From the NCBI GenBank assembly GCA_965218865.1, contig CBDCME010000020.1, forward strand, positions 1 to 45,665: 45,665 nucleotides of DNA, in the 5' to 3' direction. Positions 8,471 to 17,189 of the stretch are shown here, one piece after another. The position numbers and the translations under genes are program-made. The stretch's first letter is position 1. Every line of letters begins with the position of its first letter. The stretch comes from CBDCME01 sp965218865. Lineage in GTDB: Bacteria; Pseudomonadota; Alphaproteobacteria; JAAXGF01. The notes beneath the pieces were generated by a model. That model was not told the origin of the DNA. It made no database searches and saw only the letters and a list, made by a program, of their open reading frames with translations.

Positions 8471-10018
8471 ATGAGCGATCGCGCCCTGGTTCTCGATTTC
8501 GGCTCGCAGACGACCCAGTTGATTGCCCGGCGCGTCCGCGCGGCGGGAGTCTTCTGTGAAGTCCGGCCGTGGTCGCTGGCCGATGCCGAACTCGACGAGC
8601 TGGCGCCAAAAGCCGTGATCCTTTCGGGCGGGCCGTCCTCCGTAACCCGTGGCGAGGCACCGCGCGTTCCGCCGAAGATTTTCGAGATGGGGGTGCCCGT
8701 TCTCGGTATTTGTTATGGTCAGCAGACCATGTGCGCGGTGCTCGGCGGCCGGGTCGCCGCCGCCGAGCGCCGCGAGTTCGGGCGCGCGTACATCGACGTC
8801 GTCACCGAGTGCCCGCTTTTCGAAGCCTTTTGGCGATCGGGCGATCGCGCGCTGGTGTGGATGAGCCACGGCGACCATGTGATCGCCCTGCCTCCGGGCT
8901 TCGCGGTCGTCGCCAGGAACGAGGGGACTCCCTTCGCCGGGATCGCCGACGACGCCCGCCGCTACTACGGTATTCAATTCCATCCCGAGGTCACGCACAC
9001 GCCGCAGGGGTCCGCCTTGCTGACCGCGTTCATTCGTGACGTTGCCGGCTGTAGGGGGGATTGGACGATGGCCTCCTTCCGCCGCCGCGCGATCGCCAAG
9101 GTACGGGCGCAAGTGGGTGACGGGCGGGTCATTTGCGGACTTTCCGGCGGCGTCGATTCAGCGGTCGCGGCGGTGCTCCTGCACGAGGCTATTGGCGACC
9201 GCCTCACCTGCGTGTTCGTCGATACCGGCCTCTTGCGCTCGGGCGAGGCGGATCAGGTCGTATCGGTGTTTCGGGACCGATTCAACATGCCGCTGGTCCA
9301 GCGCGATGCCAAGGACCTTTTCCTGTCGAAACTCGCCGGGGTGGCCGAACCGGAAGAAAAACGCAAGGTGATCGGCGCGACCTTCATCGACGTCTTCGAA
9401 TCCGAGGCTCGTCGCGCCGGCGGGGCTGATTTTCTTGCTCAGGGAACCTTGTATCCGGACATCATCGAATCCTCCTCGCCCGCCGGCGGCCCCAGCGCCA
9501 CGATCAAGTCGCACCACAACGTGGGCGGTTTGCCCGAAAGGATGAATCTCAAGCTCGTCGAACCCTTGCGGGACCTTTTCAAGGACGAGGTCCGTTCTCT
9601 CGGTCGCGAACTCGGCCTTCCCGAGCGCGTGCTCATGCGCCACCCATTCCCGGGTCCCGGACTGGCGATTCGCATCCCGGGCGAAGTCAGCAAGGAAAAA
9701 TTGGCCATCCTCAGGCACGCCGACACCATCTTTCTGGAGGAAATCGCGAACGCCGGACTTTACGAGAAAATATGGCAGGCGTTGACGGTCCTCCTTCCCG
9801 TCCGCAGCGTCGGCGTGATGGGCGACGAGCGCAGTTACGAATTCGTTTGCGCGCTCCGCGCCGTCAATTCCAGCGACGGGATGACCGCCGAAGCCTTTCC
9901 CTTTTCGCACGATCTCTTGACTCGCGTTGCCACTCGGATCGGCAACGAGGTTAGCGGAATCAATCGTGTGGTGTACGATCTCACCTCGAAACCGCCCGGT
10001 ACCATCGAATGGGAGTGA
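8471..10018 (+). CDS. guaA: GMP synthase (glutamine-hydrolysing)
   Basis: It converts XMP to GMP with ATP and glutamine, completing the pathway begun by guaB. The 515-residue protein has a class I glutamine amidotransferase domain (LDFGSQTTQLIARR at the start, nucleophile Cys81 in GICYGQQTMC, and His/Glu in IQFHPEV). It continues with an ATP-pyrophosphatase domain with P-loop GLSGGVDSAV, and the GMP synthetase C-terminal dimerisation domain ending in YDLTSKPPGTIEWE, the canonical terminus. All catalytic positions are present and the length is normal. No other start is needed: ATG 8471 directly precedes the conserved first strand. The 178 bases to the next gene show no clear terminator. Confidence 0.97.
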   Translation: MSDRALVLDFGSQTTQLIARRVRAAGVFCEVRPWSLADAELDELAPKAVILSGGPSSVTRGEAPRVPPKIFEMGVPVLGICYGQQTMCAVLGGRVAAAERREFGRAYIDVVTECPLFEAFWRSGDRALVWMSHGDHVIALPPGFAVVARNEGTPFAGIADDARRYYGIQFHPEVTHTPQGSALLTAFIRDVAGCRGDWTMASFRRRAIAKVRAQVGDGRVICGLSGGVDSAVAAVLLHEAIGDRLTCVFVDTGLLRSGEADQVVSVFRDRFNMPLVQRDAKDLFLSKLAGVAEPEEKRKVIGATFIDVFESEARRAGGADFLAQGTLYPDIIESSSPAGGPSATIKSHHNVGGLPERMNLKLVEPLRDLFKDEVRSLGRELGLPERVLMRHPFPGPGLAIRIPGEVSKEKLAILRHADTIFLEEIANAGLYEKIWQALTVLLPVRSVGVMGDERSYEFVCALRAVNSSDGMTAEAFPFSHDLLTRVATRIGNEVSGINRVVYDLTSKPPGTIEWE

Positions 10019-10196
10019 TTCCTTCGCGCCATCCGCCGCGATGGTGCCGGCCGTCGTTCGCTCCCGGAGCCACGCGCGGCCCTATTTTTTGTGGCCATGC
10101 CCAGCACCGCCGCATAAGCTGGCGGCCCTGAGGAGCGAGAGCGAAATCCCACCTACCGCCGGGGCTGGCCGCGGGGGCTGGGAAGTCGGGAATAAG

Positions 10197-10514
10197 ATGG
10201 GAAAATATTTGCTTATCGAGTCCCGCGACCCGTTCGATTCGGCGGCGTTCCGCGCTTTGGCCTCAGGTTTGGCGAAGGCCGGTAATGAGGTGACGTTTTT
10301 CCTGGTCCAAAACGGCGTCCTGCAGGCACGAATCTGTTCTGCGTCCGAAACCCTGGCCGATTTGGCCGTCTCCGGCGTCGAAGTGCTGGCCGATGATTTT
10401 TCATTGCGGGAACGCGGGATCGGTCCCGACGACCTGGCCCCCGGCGTGCGGGCCTCGCCGCTCGACGTGGTGATCGACCAGTTCGTCGCCGGTCGCAAGG
10501 CGATCTGGCATTAG
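10197..10514 (+). CDS. DsrE-fold protein 1 (TusC/DsrF-like)
   Basis: A 105-residue cytoplasmic protein of the DsrE/DsrF/TusCD fold: it starts GKYLLIESRDPFDS, has an alternating strand/helix pattern (VTFFLVQNGVL, LADLAVSGVEVLADDFSLRERGI) and ends GRKAIWH. Proteins of this fold carry or relay sulfur on a cysteine or act as small subunits of such complexes. The only cysteine here is in ARICSAS, not at the usual DsrE active-site position. ATG 10197 is preferred; the frame is open further upstream without a conserved sequence or good ribosome-binding site. It is the first of three paralogous genes read in one direction with gaps of 10 and 8 bases, so a three-subunit complex like DsrEFH or TusBCD is the natural inference. 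No dsrAB or tus gene is in the window. Confidence 0.72.
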   Translation: MGKYLLIESRDPFDSAAFRALASGLAKAGNEVTFFLVQNGVLQARICSASETLADLAVSGVEVLADDFSLRERGIGPDDLAPGVRASPLDVVIDQFVAGRKAIWH

Positions 10515-10524
10515 GGGCGCCGAG

Positions 10525-10938
10525 ATGACCACGAAGCCGACCCTCACCTTCGCGATCATGGATCCACCCTATGAAAACGCACGCACGACCACGGCGTTTC
10601 GGCTCGTAGACATCGCCGCCAGGCGCGGCTACAACGTTAACGTATTCGCGTACGAGGGCGCCGTGTTCCTGCCTTTCGCCGAACAGCGGCCCCACGCCAA
10701 CGCCGTCCATGGTCACGACGTCGAGGAGGAGGACCACCAGCAACCGCGGGAATGGGTCGCGGCCCTGATCGAGGAGGCGGCGGCGAACGGCGGCCGACTC
10801 GATTGGATCAACTGCGGACTTTGCGTTGATGAGCGAGGTGCCGGAGAGGCGATCGAGGGCGTGCGCCGGGGAAGCCCGTCCGATCTATGGAAAATGGCGG
10901 ACGAATCCGACAACACGCTCGTTATTCCAATGAAATAG
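10525..10938 (+). CDS. DsrE/TusD-like sulfur-carrier protein 2
   Basis: This 137-residue protein holds the trio's best candidate active site: WINCGLCVDERGAGE, where the loop cysteine sits at the position used by DsrE/TusD to hold persulfide sulfur. The N-terminus (LTFAIMDPPYENARTTTAFRLVDIAARRG) is the first strand and helix of the fold. A middle insert, HGHDVEEEDHQQ, is unusually acidic and His-rich. Length is close to TusD. It starts ten bases after the previous gene and ends eight bases before the next, so the three are co-transcribed. It should be the catalytic member, with the flanking two as structural partners. The sulfur donor and acceptor are unknown. Confidence 0.78.
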   Translation: MTTKPTLTFAIMDPPYENARTTTAFRLVDIAARRGYNVNVFAYEGAVFLPFAEQRPHANAVHGHDVEEEDHQQPREWVAALIEEAAANGGRLDWINCGLCVDERGAGEAIEGVRRGSPSDLWKMADESDNTLVIPMK

Positions 10939-10946
10939 GGCGGAAC

Positions 10947-11327
10947 ATGAAGGTCTTGAATATCGTCGAGACGGCGTATCGGGCTACCCTCGAGGAGCAG
11001 GACGATCCCGTCGTCTGGATCGCCCATGCGATGAAGGGCGCCGGCGGTAACCTCGATGTCCTGCTGCGCGGCAACGCGGTCAACTATGTCGTCAAGGATC
11101 AGGCCGTTTCGGGACTGGCCTTTGGTCGGCGGCGGCAAAGAATGGCGCCCTATCTGGCCGACGACGTCGCCGGTTTGATTGCAAAAGGCGTGGCCGTGTT
11201 CGTCGTCGAGGAAGACGTGGCCGATCGTGGCATCGACTCGGCGAGGATGATCGCCGGGCTACAGCCGCTTTCCCGGAACGATTTACCGAATCTCCTTGAT
11301 GCTTACGATCAGGTTTGGCACTGGTGA
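10947..11327 (+). CDS. DsrE-fold protein 3 (DsrH/TusB-like position)
   Basis: The 126-residue product starts MKVLNIVETAYRATLEEQDD and contains DVLLRGNAVNYVV and GVAVFVVEEDVADRGI, again the DsrE-like strand/helix order, ending YDQVWHW. It has no cysteine, so it cannot carry sulfur itself. The ATG at 10947 is chosen because it begins the first conserved strand and lies eight bases after the preceding stop with GGCGGAA before it; the longer frame from 10887 overlaps gene 2. It closes the three-gene unit. After it, 188 bases precede the ACT-domain gene; that stretch shows no clear feature. Confidence 0.7.
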   Translation: MKVLNIVETAYRATLEEQDDPVVWIAHAMKGAGGNLDVLLRGNAVNYVVKDQAVSGLAFGRRRQRMAPYLADDVAGLIAKGVAVFVVEEDVADRGIDSARMIAGLQPLSRNDLPNLLDAYDQVWHW

Positions 11328-11515
11328 AAGCGGCTTGGAGGGCGCGCATTTTTCCGCGAAAGTCGTTGGCGGGAGGAAACCTATTCTTCGCTGACACCGA
11401 TCGGTTTCAGAAAAACGATACGGTGCTGGCGACGCACCAACATCGGGTTTCCATTTTTCCGCTGATGTCCCATCATGGGCGGAGGACGGCGTTCATTCTG
11501 GTGAAGGTTGGCGGT

Positions 11516-12073
11516 ATGAACGACACCGTGTTGATCTCGATTTCGGGCGTGGACCGAACCGGTCTCGTCGCCGCCCTGGCGGGCCGGCTTTTCGATCTGG
11601 GATGCAATCTCGGCGACACGACCTTCGCGGTACTGGGGGAAGGGGCGCAGTTTACCTCGCTGTGTATCTTGCCGGAGGGACTTGCAGTCGCGGCGCTGGC
11701 GACGGAGCTGGAGGGGATGCCGGAACTCGCCGGGTCCAAGATCTCGGTGCGTCGGTTTGACCTCGAACCGCTGCACGGTCCTAGCGCGAAGGTGACCCAT
11801 CGCATCGTCCTCAGCGGTGGCGATCGTCCCGGTTTGATTGCGCGGCTTTCTGAGGTATTTGTACAATTCGATGCCAATATCGTTCGCATGAACTCGGAAC
11901 GTACGCCGGCGGAGCGTGGCAATCGGTACGTCACCCGTTTCGCGGTTTCAATACCGAGCGGACGGGAGAAGGCGTGCCTGGCGACGGTCCGCAATACCGC
12001 CGGCGAGCTGAGCATGACATGCGTCTGCGAGGACGTGGGGTCGCCAAGAACACATCCCTTGCCGAGCAGATGA
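11516..12073 (+). CDS. Tandem ACT-domain protein (GcvR-like)
   Basis: A 185-residue cytoplasmic protein of two ACT domains. The first is VLISISGVDRTGLVAALAGRLFDLGCNLGD, the second HRIVLSGGDRPGLIARLSEVFVQFDANIVRM, each with the D-R-x-G-L signature of the loop that binds amino acids. There is no catalytic domain. The layout matches the glycine-cleavage repressor family GcvR, which senses glycine and acts through protein contacts rather than DNA binding. No gcv genes are in the window, so the role is open. ATG 11516 follows AAGGTTGGCGG and starts right before the first ACT strand; the longer frame from 11315 has a non-conserved head. Confidence 0.75.
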   Translation: MNDTVLISISGVDRTGLVAALAGRLFDLGCNLGDTTFAVLGEGAQFTSLCILPEGLAVAALATELEGMPELAGSKISVRRFDLEPLHGPSAKVTHRIVLSGGDRPGLIARLSEVFVQFDANIVRMNSERTPAERGNRYVTRFAVSIPSGREKACLATVRNTAGELSMTCVCEDVGSPRTHPLPSR

Positions 12074-12316
12074 TTGGCTCGAGGCGACGGTTAAGGGGAG
12101 CGAAAGATTATCCGTGAAGTATTCTCTTCATCACTGTGGGAACGGGCGCCCTGGGCCCCACCCACGGCACTGTAATATGCCTAACTTGGCTGCGGTGGCG
12201 GCGTGCTCGTCCCGCCGTTCCGGACCATAGACTTCGCTTATGGTCGGGTGCCGCGGCTGGAAGAATTCGCGGCGCTGGCGAAGACGCGCCCCAACTCTCG
12301 GGAGATCGCCGATCCG

Positions 12317-13102
12317 ATGCCGACTTCATTTCCTCGATTGCCCCGGCCGGACTCCGATTGGGCGCTGTTTCTGGATTTCGACGGGACCCTGGCGGACATC
12401 GCCGAACGTCCGGACAAAGTCGAGGTGTCGCCGCGATTGGAGCCGACGTTGCGGTCACTTGGCGCCGCCTTGGGTGGGGCCGTGGCGATCATAAGTGGGC
12501 GGCCTCTCGATCAGCTCGATGGGTACCTCGCGCCGTCGGTATTTCCCGCCGCCGGGTTGCACGGCATGGAACGGCGGGGCGCCGATGGCACGGTTCAGCG
12601 CTACACCCCGAGAGGGGACGGTTTGGCCCCTGTGCGGGCTGCATTACAGCGCGTCGCCGACGCCGCACCCGGGGTGATCCTCGAAGACAAGGATTTGTCG
12701 CTTGCGTTGCATTTCCGGTCGGTGCCGGGGCACCGAAAATATTGCCTCGAAGCGGTCCGGGAGGCCGTTGCCGGAACCAAATCCGAACTCGAGATCTTGG
12801 CCGGGAAAATGGTTTTCGAGGTCAAGCCGAGCACATTCAACAAGGGGAGTGCGGTGGCGGCGTTTCTGGATGAAGCGCCCTTCATCGGCAGAAAACCGAT
12901 TTTCGTAGGCGACGATGTTACCGACGAAGATGGGTTCGCGGCCGCGAATCGTTTGGGCGGAACTTCGATTCGCGTTGGTCGTGGCGGCGCGAGCTCGTCG
13001 CGTTTCCGTGTCGCTTCAGTCGATCGCTTGCTCGACTGGCTGGAGCTCGTCGCCAGTGAGACTTCCCGCCAACCACGGGAGGAGCGTGCCTGTGTCGTCT
13101 GA
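12317..13102 (+). CDS. otsB: Trehalose-6-phosphate phosphatase
   Basis: It dephosphorylates trehalose-6-phosphate to trehalose in the cytoplasm. This HAD-family protein (261 residues, the usual length) has motif I LFLDFDGTLAD with nucleophile Asp20 and acid/base Asp22, motif II AIISGRPL, the cap segment around GLHGMERRG, the substrate-binding stretch EVKPSTFNKGSAV, and motif IV VGDDVTDEDGF. ATG 12317 is preferred to the GTG at 12203 because family members begin about here, with GGAG 13 bases upstream. Its last codons overlap the start of the GH15 gene (GTG 13092 lies before the stop 13100-13102), so translation is coupled. No otsA is in the window. The 243 bases upstream show nothing identifiable. 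Confidence 0.93.
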   Translation: MPTSFPRLPRPDSDWALFLDFDGTLADIAERPDKVEVSPRLEPTLRSLGAALGGAVAIISGRPLDQLDGYLAPSVFPAAGLHGMERRGADGTVQRYTPRGDGLAPVRAALQRVADAAPGVILEDKDLSLALHFRSVPGHRKYCLEAVREAVAGTKSELEILAGKMVFEVKPSTFNKGSAVAAFLDEAPFIGRKPIFVGDDVTDEDGFAAANRLGGTSIRVGRGGASSSRFRVASVDRLLDWLELVASETSRQPREERACVV

Positions 13103-14891
13103 TCTCGATCTCGGCATCATCGGAAATTGCTCGTTCGGGGCTCTCGTTTCGCGCGAGGGGGACATCGTCTGATGTTGCTTGCCCCGCTTCGATAGCGATC
13201 CGGTTTTTTGTCGGCTCTTGAACGGCGAGGGCGACACCGACGACCCGGCGGTGCGGGGATTTTACCGGATAGACCTGGTGGACCGGGTTCGTTGCGAACA
13301 GGTATATCTCAAGAACACGGCCGTGTTGTCGACCCGACTGTACGACGGCGACGGTGGCGGGATCGAGATCATCGATTTCGCGGCGCGGTTTTTCAGCCGT
13401 GGACGAATGTTTCGGCCTGTGTCCGTCATCCGTATCGTCAAGCCGCTATCCGGTACGCCGCGTATCCGGATTCTGGTGCGGCCGGCTTATGATTACGGTG
13501 CCACCAAGCCGTCGATTACCTATGGCAGCAACCACCTTCGTTTCGTTGGCCCGGCGCTTACCTTACGTTTGACGACCAACGCGCCCATCGCCTACCTGCT
13601 CGACGGAACCCCGTTCCACTTGGAGCGTCCCGTCACCTTGCACCTGGGACCCGACGAAACGCTGAGTACCCCGATCGTGGAGACGGGGCGAGAGTTCTTT
13701 GAGAGGACTTGTGAATATTGGCGCGAGTGGGTGCGTCAATTGGCCTTGCCGCTGGATTGGCAGGACGCCGTCATTCGGGCCGCGATCACGCTCAAATTAT
13801 GCCATTTCGAGGAAACCGGGGCCATCATCGCGGCGATGACGACCTCGATACCCGAAGCCGCGAATAGTGGTCGCAATTGGGATTATCGTTTTTGTTGGCT
13901 GCGGGATGCCTTCTTCGTCGTCCGGGCACTGAATCGTCTCGGGGCGATCAACGTAATGGAGAACTATCTCCGTTACCTGGCGAACATCACCGCCTCGGCC
14001 GATGATGGTCATTTGCAGCCCGTTTACGGCATCGGGCAGGAATCACGCCTTTCCGAACGGGAGCTGGATACCCTGGGTGGCTACCGGGGCATGGGGCCGG
14101 TCCGTTTGGGCAACCAAGCCCATGAACACGCCCAGCACGACGTCTACGGGCACGTCGTGTTGGCGACGACGCAAGCGTTCTTCGACAAGCGCCTGCTTCG
14201 GCCCGCGGGTTTCGAGGCCTTCAGCCGACTCGAGGCCATTGGCGAGCGCGCCTTCGCGATGCACGATCAAGTCGACGCGGGCCTGTGGGAATTGCGCACC
14301 CGGACCCGGGTGCATACATCGTCCAGCATGATGTGCTGGGCGGCCTGCGATCGATTGGCCAAAATCGCCGCCCACCTGGGACTCGCCCCAAGGGTGACGC
14401 ACTGGCAGGAAAAGGCGAACAAGGTCCGCACGAAAATTCTGGATCGGGCCTGGAACGCGAAACGAAACAGCATGGTCGAGAGCTTCGACGGAAGCGACAC
14501 CGACGCCAGCCTCCTGTTGATGTCCGAAATTGGTTTCCTGGAACGCGACGATCCTAGATTTATCTCGACCGTCGGCGCGATCGAGCGAGATCTGAGGCGG
14601 GGGAACCACCTCTTCAGGTATCTTGCTCCGGACGATTTCGGGATCCCGGATACCGCATTCACAGTTTGTACGTTTTGGTACATCGAGGCCTTGGTCGCCA
14701 TCGGCCGCGAGGAAGAAGCCCGTGAAATATTTGAATTCATGCTCACGTGCCGTAATTCACTGGGCTTGTTGTCCGAGGATATCGACCCCAAGACGAACGA
14801 GTTGTGGGGCAACTATCCGCAGACCTATTCGCTCGTCGGTCTGATACATTGCGCCATGAGGTTGAGCCGGCGCTGGGAGGATGTCTTGTGA
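13092..14891 (+). pseudogene. GH15 glucoamylase/trehalase-like hydrolase with in-frame TGA
   Basis: A glycoside hydrolase 15 protein of about 600 codons that would release glucose from alpha-glucosides or trehalose. GTG 13092 has an excellent ribosome-binding site (GGGAGGAG, seven bases) and begins SSDLDLGIIGNCSFGALV, the family's N-terminus. After GDIV the frame reads TGA at 13170-13172 and continues CCLPRFDSDPVFCRLL; relatives have Trp there (VWCCLPRFDSDPVF), so TGG to TGA is the simplest event. The (alpha/alpha)6 domain downstream is intact: NWDYRFCWLRDA, TDASLLLMSEIGF, IPDTAFTVCTFWYIEAL, NYPQTYSLVGLI. An internal start could only give a protein lacking the first strands. Several neighbouring genes end in TGA, so TGA is a stop in this genome. 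Position between otsB and glk suggests trehalose breakdown to glucose. Confidence 0.8.
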
Positions 14892-14987
14892 GGCTCGCCG
14901 TAGATGGGAAATTTTCTCCCCCTTGTCGCCATCGGGCGATCCTTGGGTCGTCGCGCGGCCTGAATTTCTAGATGGAGATTTAAGGGC

Positions 14988-15977
14988 ATGCCCGATCGGG
15001 CCGCCCCGGGCTCGCCGCGCCTTCGCCTGATCGCCGATATCGGCGGCACCCATGCTCGGTTCGCGGTATGCCGCCCGGGGGCGTCGCCGCCGGAGCCGAC
15101 CGTCTACGTCTGCGGCCAGTACCGCGACATCGGCTTGGCGCTGGCGGTGTTTCTCGAGGCCGAAAAGAGCCACGGGGCACCGGACGACGCGGCCCTGGCC
15201 GTGGCCGGTCCGGTGATCGGCGGAACGATCGCGATGACGAATCATCCCTGGCGTTTCGAAGCCGAGGAATTGCGCCGGTCGCTGGGCCTCCCGAGGTTGC
15301 GGGTCGTGAACGATTTTACCGCCATAGCTCTGTCCTTGCCCCATCTGGAATCGTCCCAGTGGCGCCGGATCGGCGGCGGCGAGCCGGTGGCGGGATCGGC
15401 CATGGGCGTGCTTGGTCCGGGAACCGGGTTCGGCGTTTCGGGATTGCTTCCCTCGGCGGGGTCATGGACACCGATTTCGGGTGAAGGGGGGCATGTGGAC
15501 TTTGCCCCGGTCGGCGAGCGCGAGTGTGAGATTTTCTGGTGGTTAAGCGCCAGGTTCGAGCACGTATCCCTCGAACGGGTTTTGTCGGGGCCGGGTTTAT
15601 TGAACCTTTTTCACGCGGTCGCCGAGATCGATGGCACCGGCGCCGAGGCGGTTACCCCCGCCGCGGTCGTCGAAAGGTCACGGACGGGGGAATGTCGAAC
15701 GAGTTTGCGCGCGGTGGCTCATTTTTGCGATATTTTAGGTGGCGCCGCTGGTAATTTAGCCCTTACACTTGGTGCGCGGGCAGGGGTTTTTATCGCCGGC
15801 GGCGTGGTGCCGAAACTCGGGAACGCCTTCGCGGCGGACCGGTTTCGAGATCGATTTCAGAGCAAGGGACGCTACAAGTCCTATCTGGAGGCAATACCGA
15901 CGTCTTTGATCACCGTATCCAATCCCGCCTTGATCGGTCTATCCCACCTGTCCGACGAGGCGGTCTCGGCGGAATGA
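14988..15977 (+). CDS. glk: Glucokinase
   Basis: It phosphorylates glucose to glucose-6-phosphate with ATP in the cytoplasm. The 329-residue protein is of the proteobacterial Glk type: phosphate-1 motif IADIGGTHARFA, the catalytic stretch RVVNDFTAIALSLP with its Asp, LGPGTGFGVSGLLP, the SGEGGHVDFAP loop with the Glu/His pair, and the adenosine motif IAGGVVPKL. ATG 14988 follows AAGGGC. It lies 96 bases after the GH15 frame and in the same direction, so glucose freed from trehalose or maltooligosaccharides could be used at once. It is intact, unlike the GH15 gene. Confidence 0.93.
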   Translation: MPDRAAPGSPRLRLIADIGGTHARFAVCRPGASPPEPTVYVCGQYRDIGLALAVFLEAEKSHGAPDDAALAVAGPVIGGTIAMTNHPWRFEAEELRRSLGLPRLRVVNDFTAIALSLPHLESSQWRRIGGGEPVAGSAMGVLGPGTGFGVSGLLPSAGSWTPISGEGGHVDFAPVGERECEIFWWLSARFEHVSLERVLSGPGLLNLFHAVAEIDGTGAEAVTPAAVVERSRTGECRTSLRAVAHFCDILGGAAGNLALTLGARAGVFIAGGVVPKLGNAFAADRFRDRFQSKGRYKSYLEAIPTSLITVSNPALIGLSHLSDEAVSAE

Positions 15978-16290
15978 GGTGGTATTGCGAGTGGGTGTTT
16001 TGGCAGGAATTGGGGGAAATCACGAGTTATCGCGACCGAGACGATAAACCAGCTCTCCAGGACGTTTTGATGCCGCTGGTAGGGCGCAAAACGCCACTGA
16101 TTCTGGCTTTTCCGCCATTTTTTAGCGAGGATGCTCGATTCCGGGGGTGTGACAGCCGACACATTTGGAGCGCCCAAGAAGAGTTATGAAAGGGGGGCCG
16201 ACCGGCGGATAGTAATGGCTCGGCCGCGAATTCCGAGGGCCGTTACGAGGGTGATGCTTTACATGACTGATTGAGCGGAGACATTTCACG
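15978..16290. other. Intergenic stretch, no gene seen
   Basis: These 313 bases between glk and the MBL gene hold no supported reading frame. A small stem (GGCG-CAAAA-CGCC, about 16083-16095), followed after 25 bases by a T-rich tract, is too loose to call a terminator. The MBL promoter should lie here but no clear -35/-10 pair was found. Confidence 0.4.
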
Positions 16291-17175
16291 ATGACCTTTA
16301 GACTGAAATTCTGGGGTGTGCGAGGCAGCATCGCCTGTCCCACCGCGAACCATATCGCTTACGGGGGCAATACGAGCTGCATCGAGATCGAAGCCGGAGA
16401 GGAAAGAATCATCTGTGACGCCGGTACCGGCATTCGTAACCTCGGGCACGAGCTGTTGCGTCAAGAAGTTCGGGGGGCGACGATCCTGATGTCTCATACC
16501 CATTGGGATCATATCAACGGATTTCCGTTTTTTTCGCCCGCCTACCGCAAGGATTGTTCCTTTCACATCATGGCCGGCCATCTTTCGGACATGGGCGGCA
16601 TCCGCAATATTCTTGCCGGCCAGATGGCGAATCCCACCTTTCCGGTGCCGCTGGAAACAATGCAGGCGCAAATGACCTTCGAGGATTTCCGCGCCGGCGA
16701 CAGCTTCACCCTGGGCCAGAGCAAACAAGTCAAGGTGCGAACGGCGGCGTTGAACCATCCCAATGGCGCCACCGGCTACCGCGTCGAATATGCCGGAAAA
16801 TCGATCTGCTATGTGACCGACACCGAACACGTCATCGGTAAACCGGACAAGAACGTTCTCGGTCTCATCGAGGGCGCGGATCTGGTAATTTACGATTCGA
16901 CGTACACAGACAAGGAATATCCCGATCACGTCGGCTGGGGTCACTCCACCTGGCAAGAGGGCATTCGATTATCGCGGGCGGCCAACGTGAAATCGCTGGC
17001 CATCTTCCATCACGATCCCGACCACGAGGACTTGTTCATGGAAGAGATCGAACGTCGGGCACGGGCGATCTGGCGGGACGCCTTCGCGGCTCGAGAATTC
17101 ATGCGGATCAACCTTTTGGCCCAGGGTAATGCCGTAGAGATACCCCAAAAAAATAGAATTGTGGGCGTGGCTTGA
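16291..17175 (+). CDS. MBL-fold metal-dependent hydrolase
   Basis: A 294-residue metallo-beta-lactamase-fold enzyme. The N-terminus FRLKFWGVRGSIACP and GGNTSCIEIEAG are typical of a group related to PhnP/RNase Z-like phosphodiesterases. The metal ligands are in SHTHWDHINGFPFF (His69, His71, Asp73, His74), with further ligands in LNHPNG, YVTDTEH and FHHDPDH. No signal peptide is present, so it is cytoplasmic. A cyclic nucleotide or other phosphodiester is a possible substrate, not proven. ATG 16291 is clear, with GGAG 13 bases upstream. It converges with a decayed Crp/Fnr regulator 15 bases away. Confidence 0.85.
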   Translation: MTFRLKFWGVRGSIACPTANHIAYGGNTSCIEIEAGEERIICDAGTGIRNLGHELLRQEVRGATILMSHTHWDHINGFPFFSPAYRKDCSFHIMAGHLSDMGGIRNILAGQMANPTFPVPLETMQAQMTFEDFRAGDSFTLGQSKQVKVRTAALNHPNGATGYRVEYAGKSICYVTDTEHVIGKPDKNVLGLIEGADLVIYDSTYTDKEYPDHVGWGHSTWQEGIRLSRAANVKSLAIFHHDPDHEDLFMEEIERRARAIWRDAFAAREFMRINLLAQGNAVEIPQKNRIVGVA

Positions 17176-17189
17176 TCCGGGCCGCGCCC

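Noticed and set aside
10019..10196. Start of the first DsrE-like gene upstream at 9927
   Set aside because: It would overlap guaA by about 90 bases and add a Pro/Ala/Arg-rich head unlike the family; ATG 10197 begins the conserved first strand.
13092..14891. TGA recoded as Trp or selenocysteine in GH15
   Set aside because: TGA ends guaB, guaA, otsB and the threonine lyase, so it is a normal stop. The family position holds Trp, not Cys or Sec, and no SECIS-like need is apparent.
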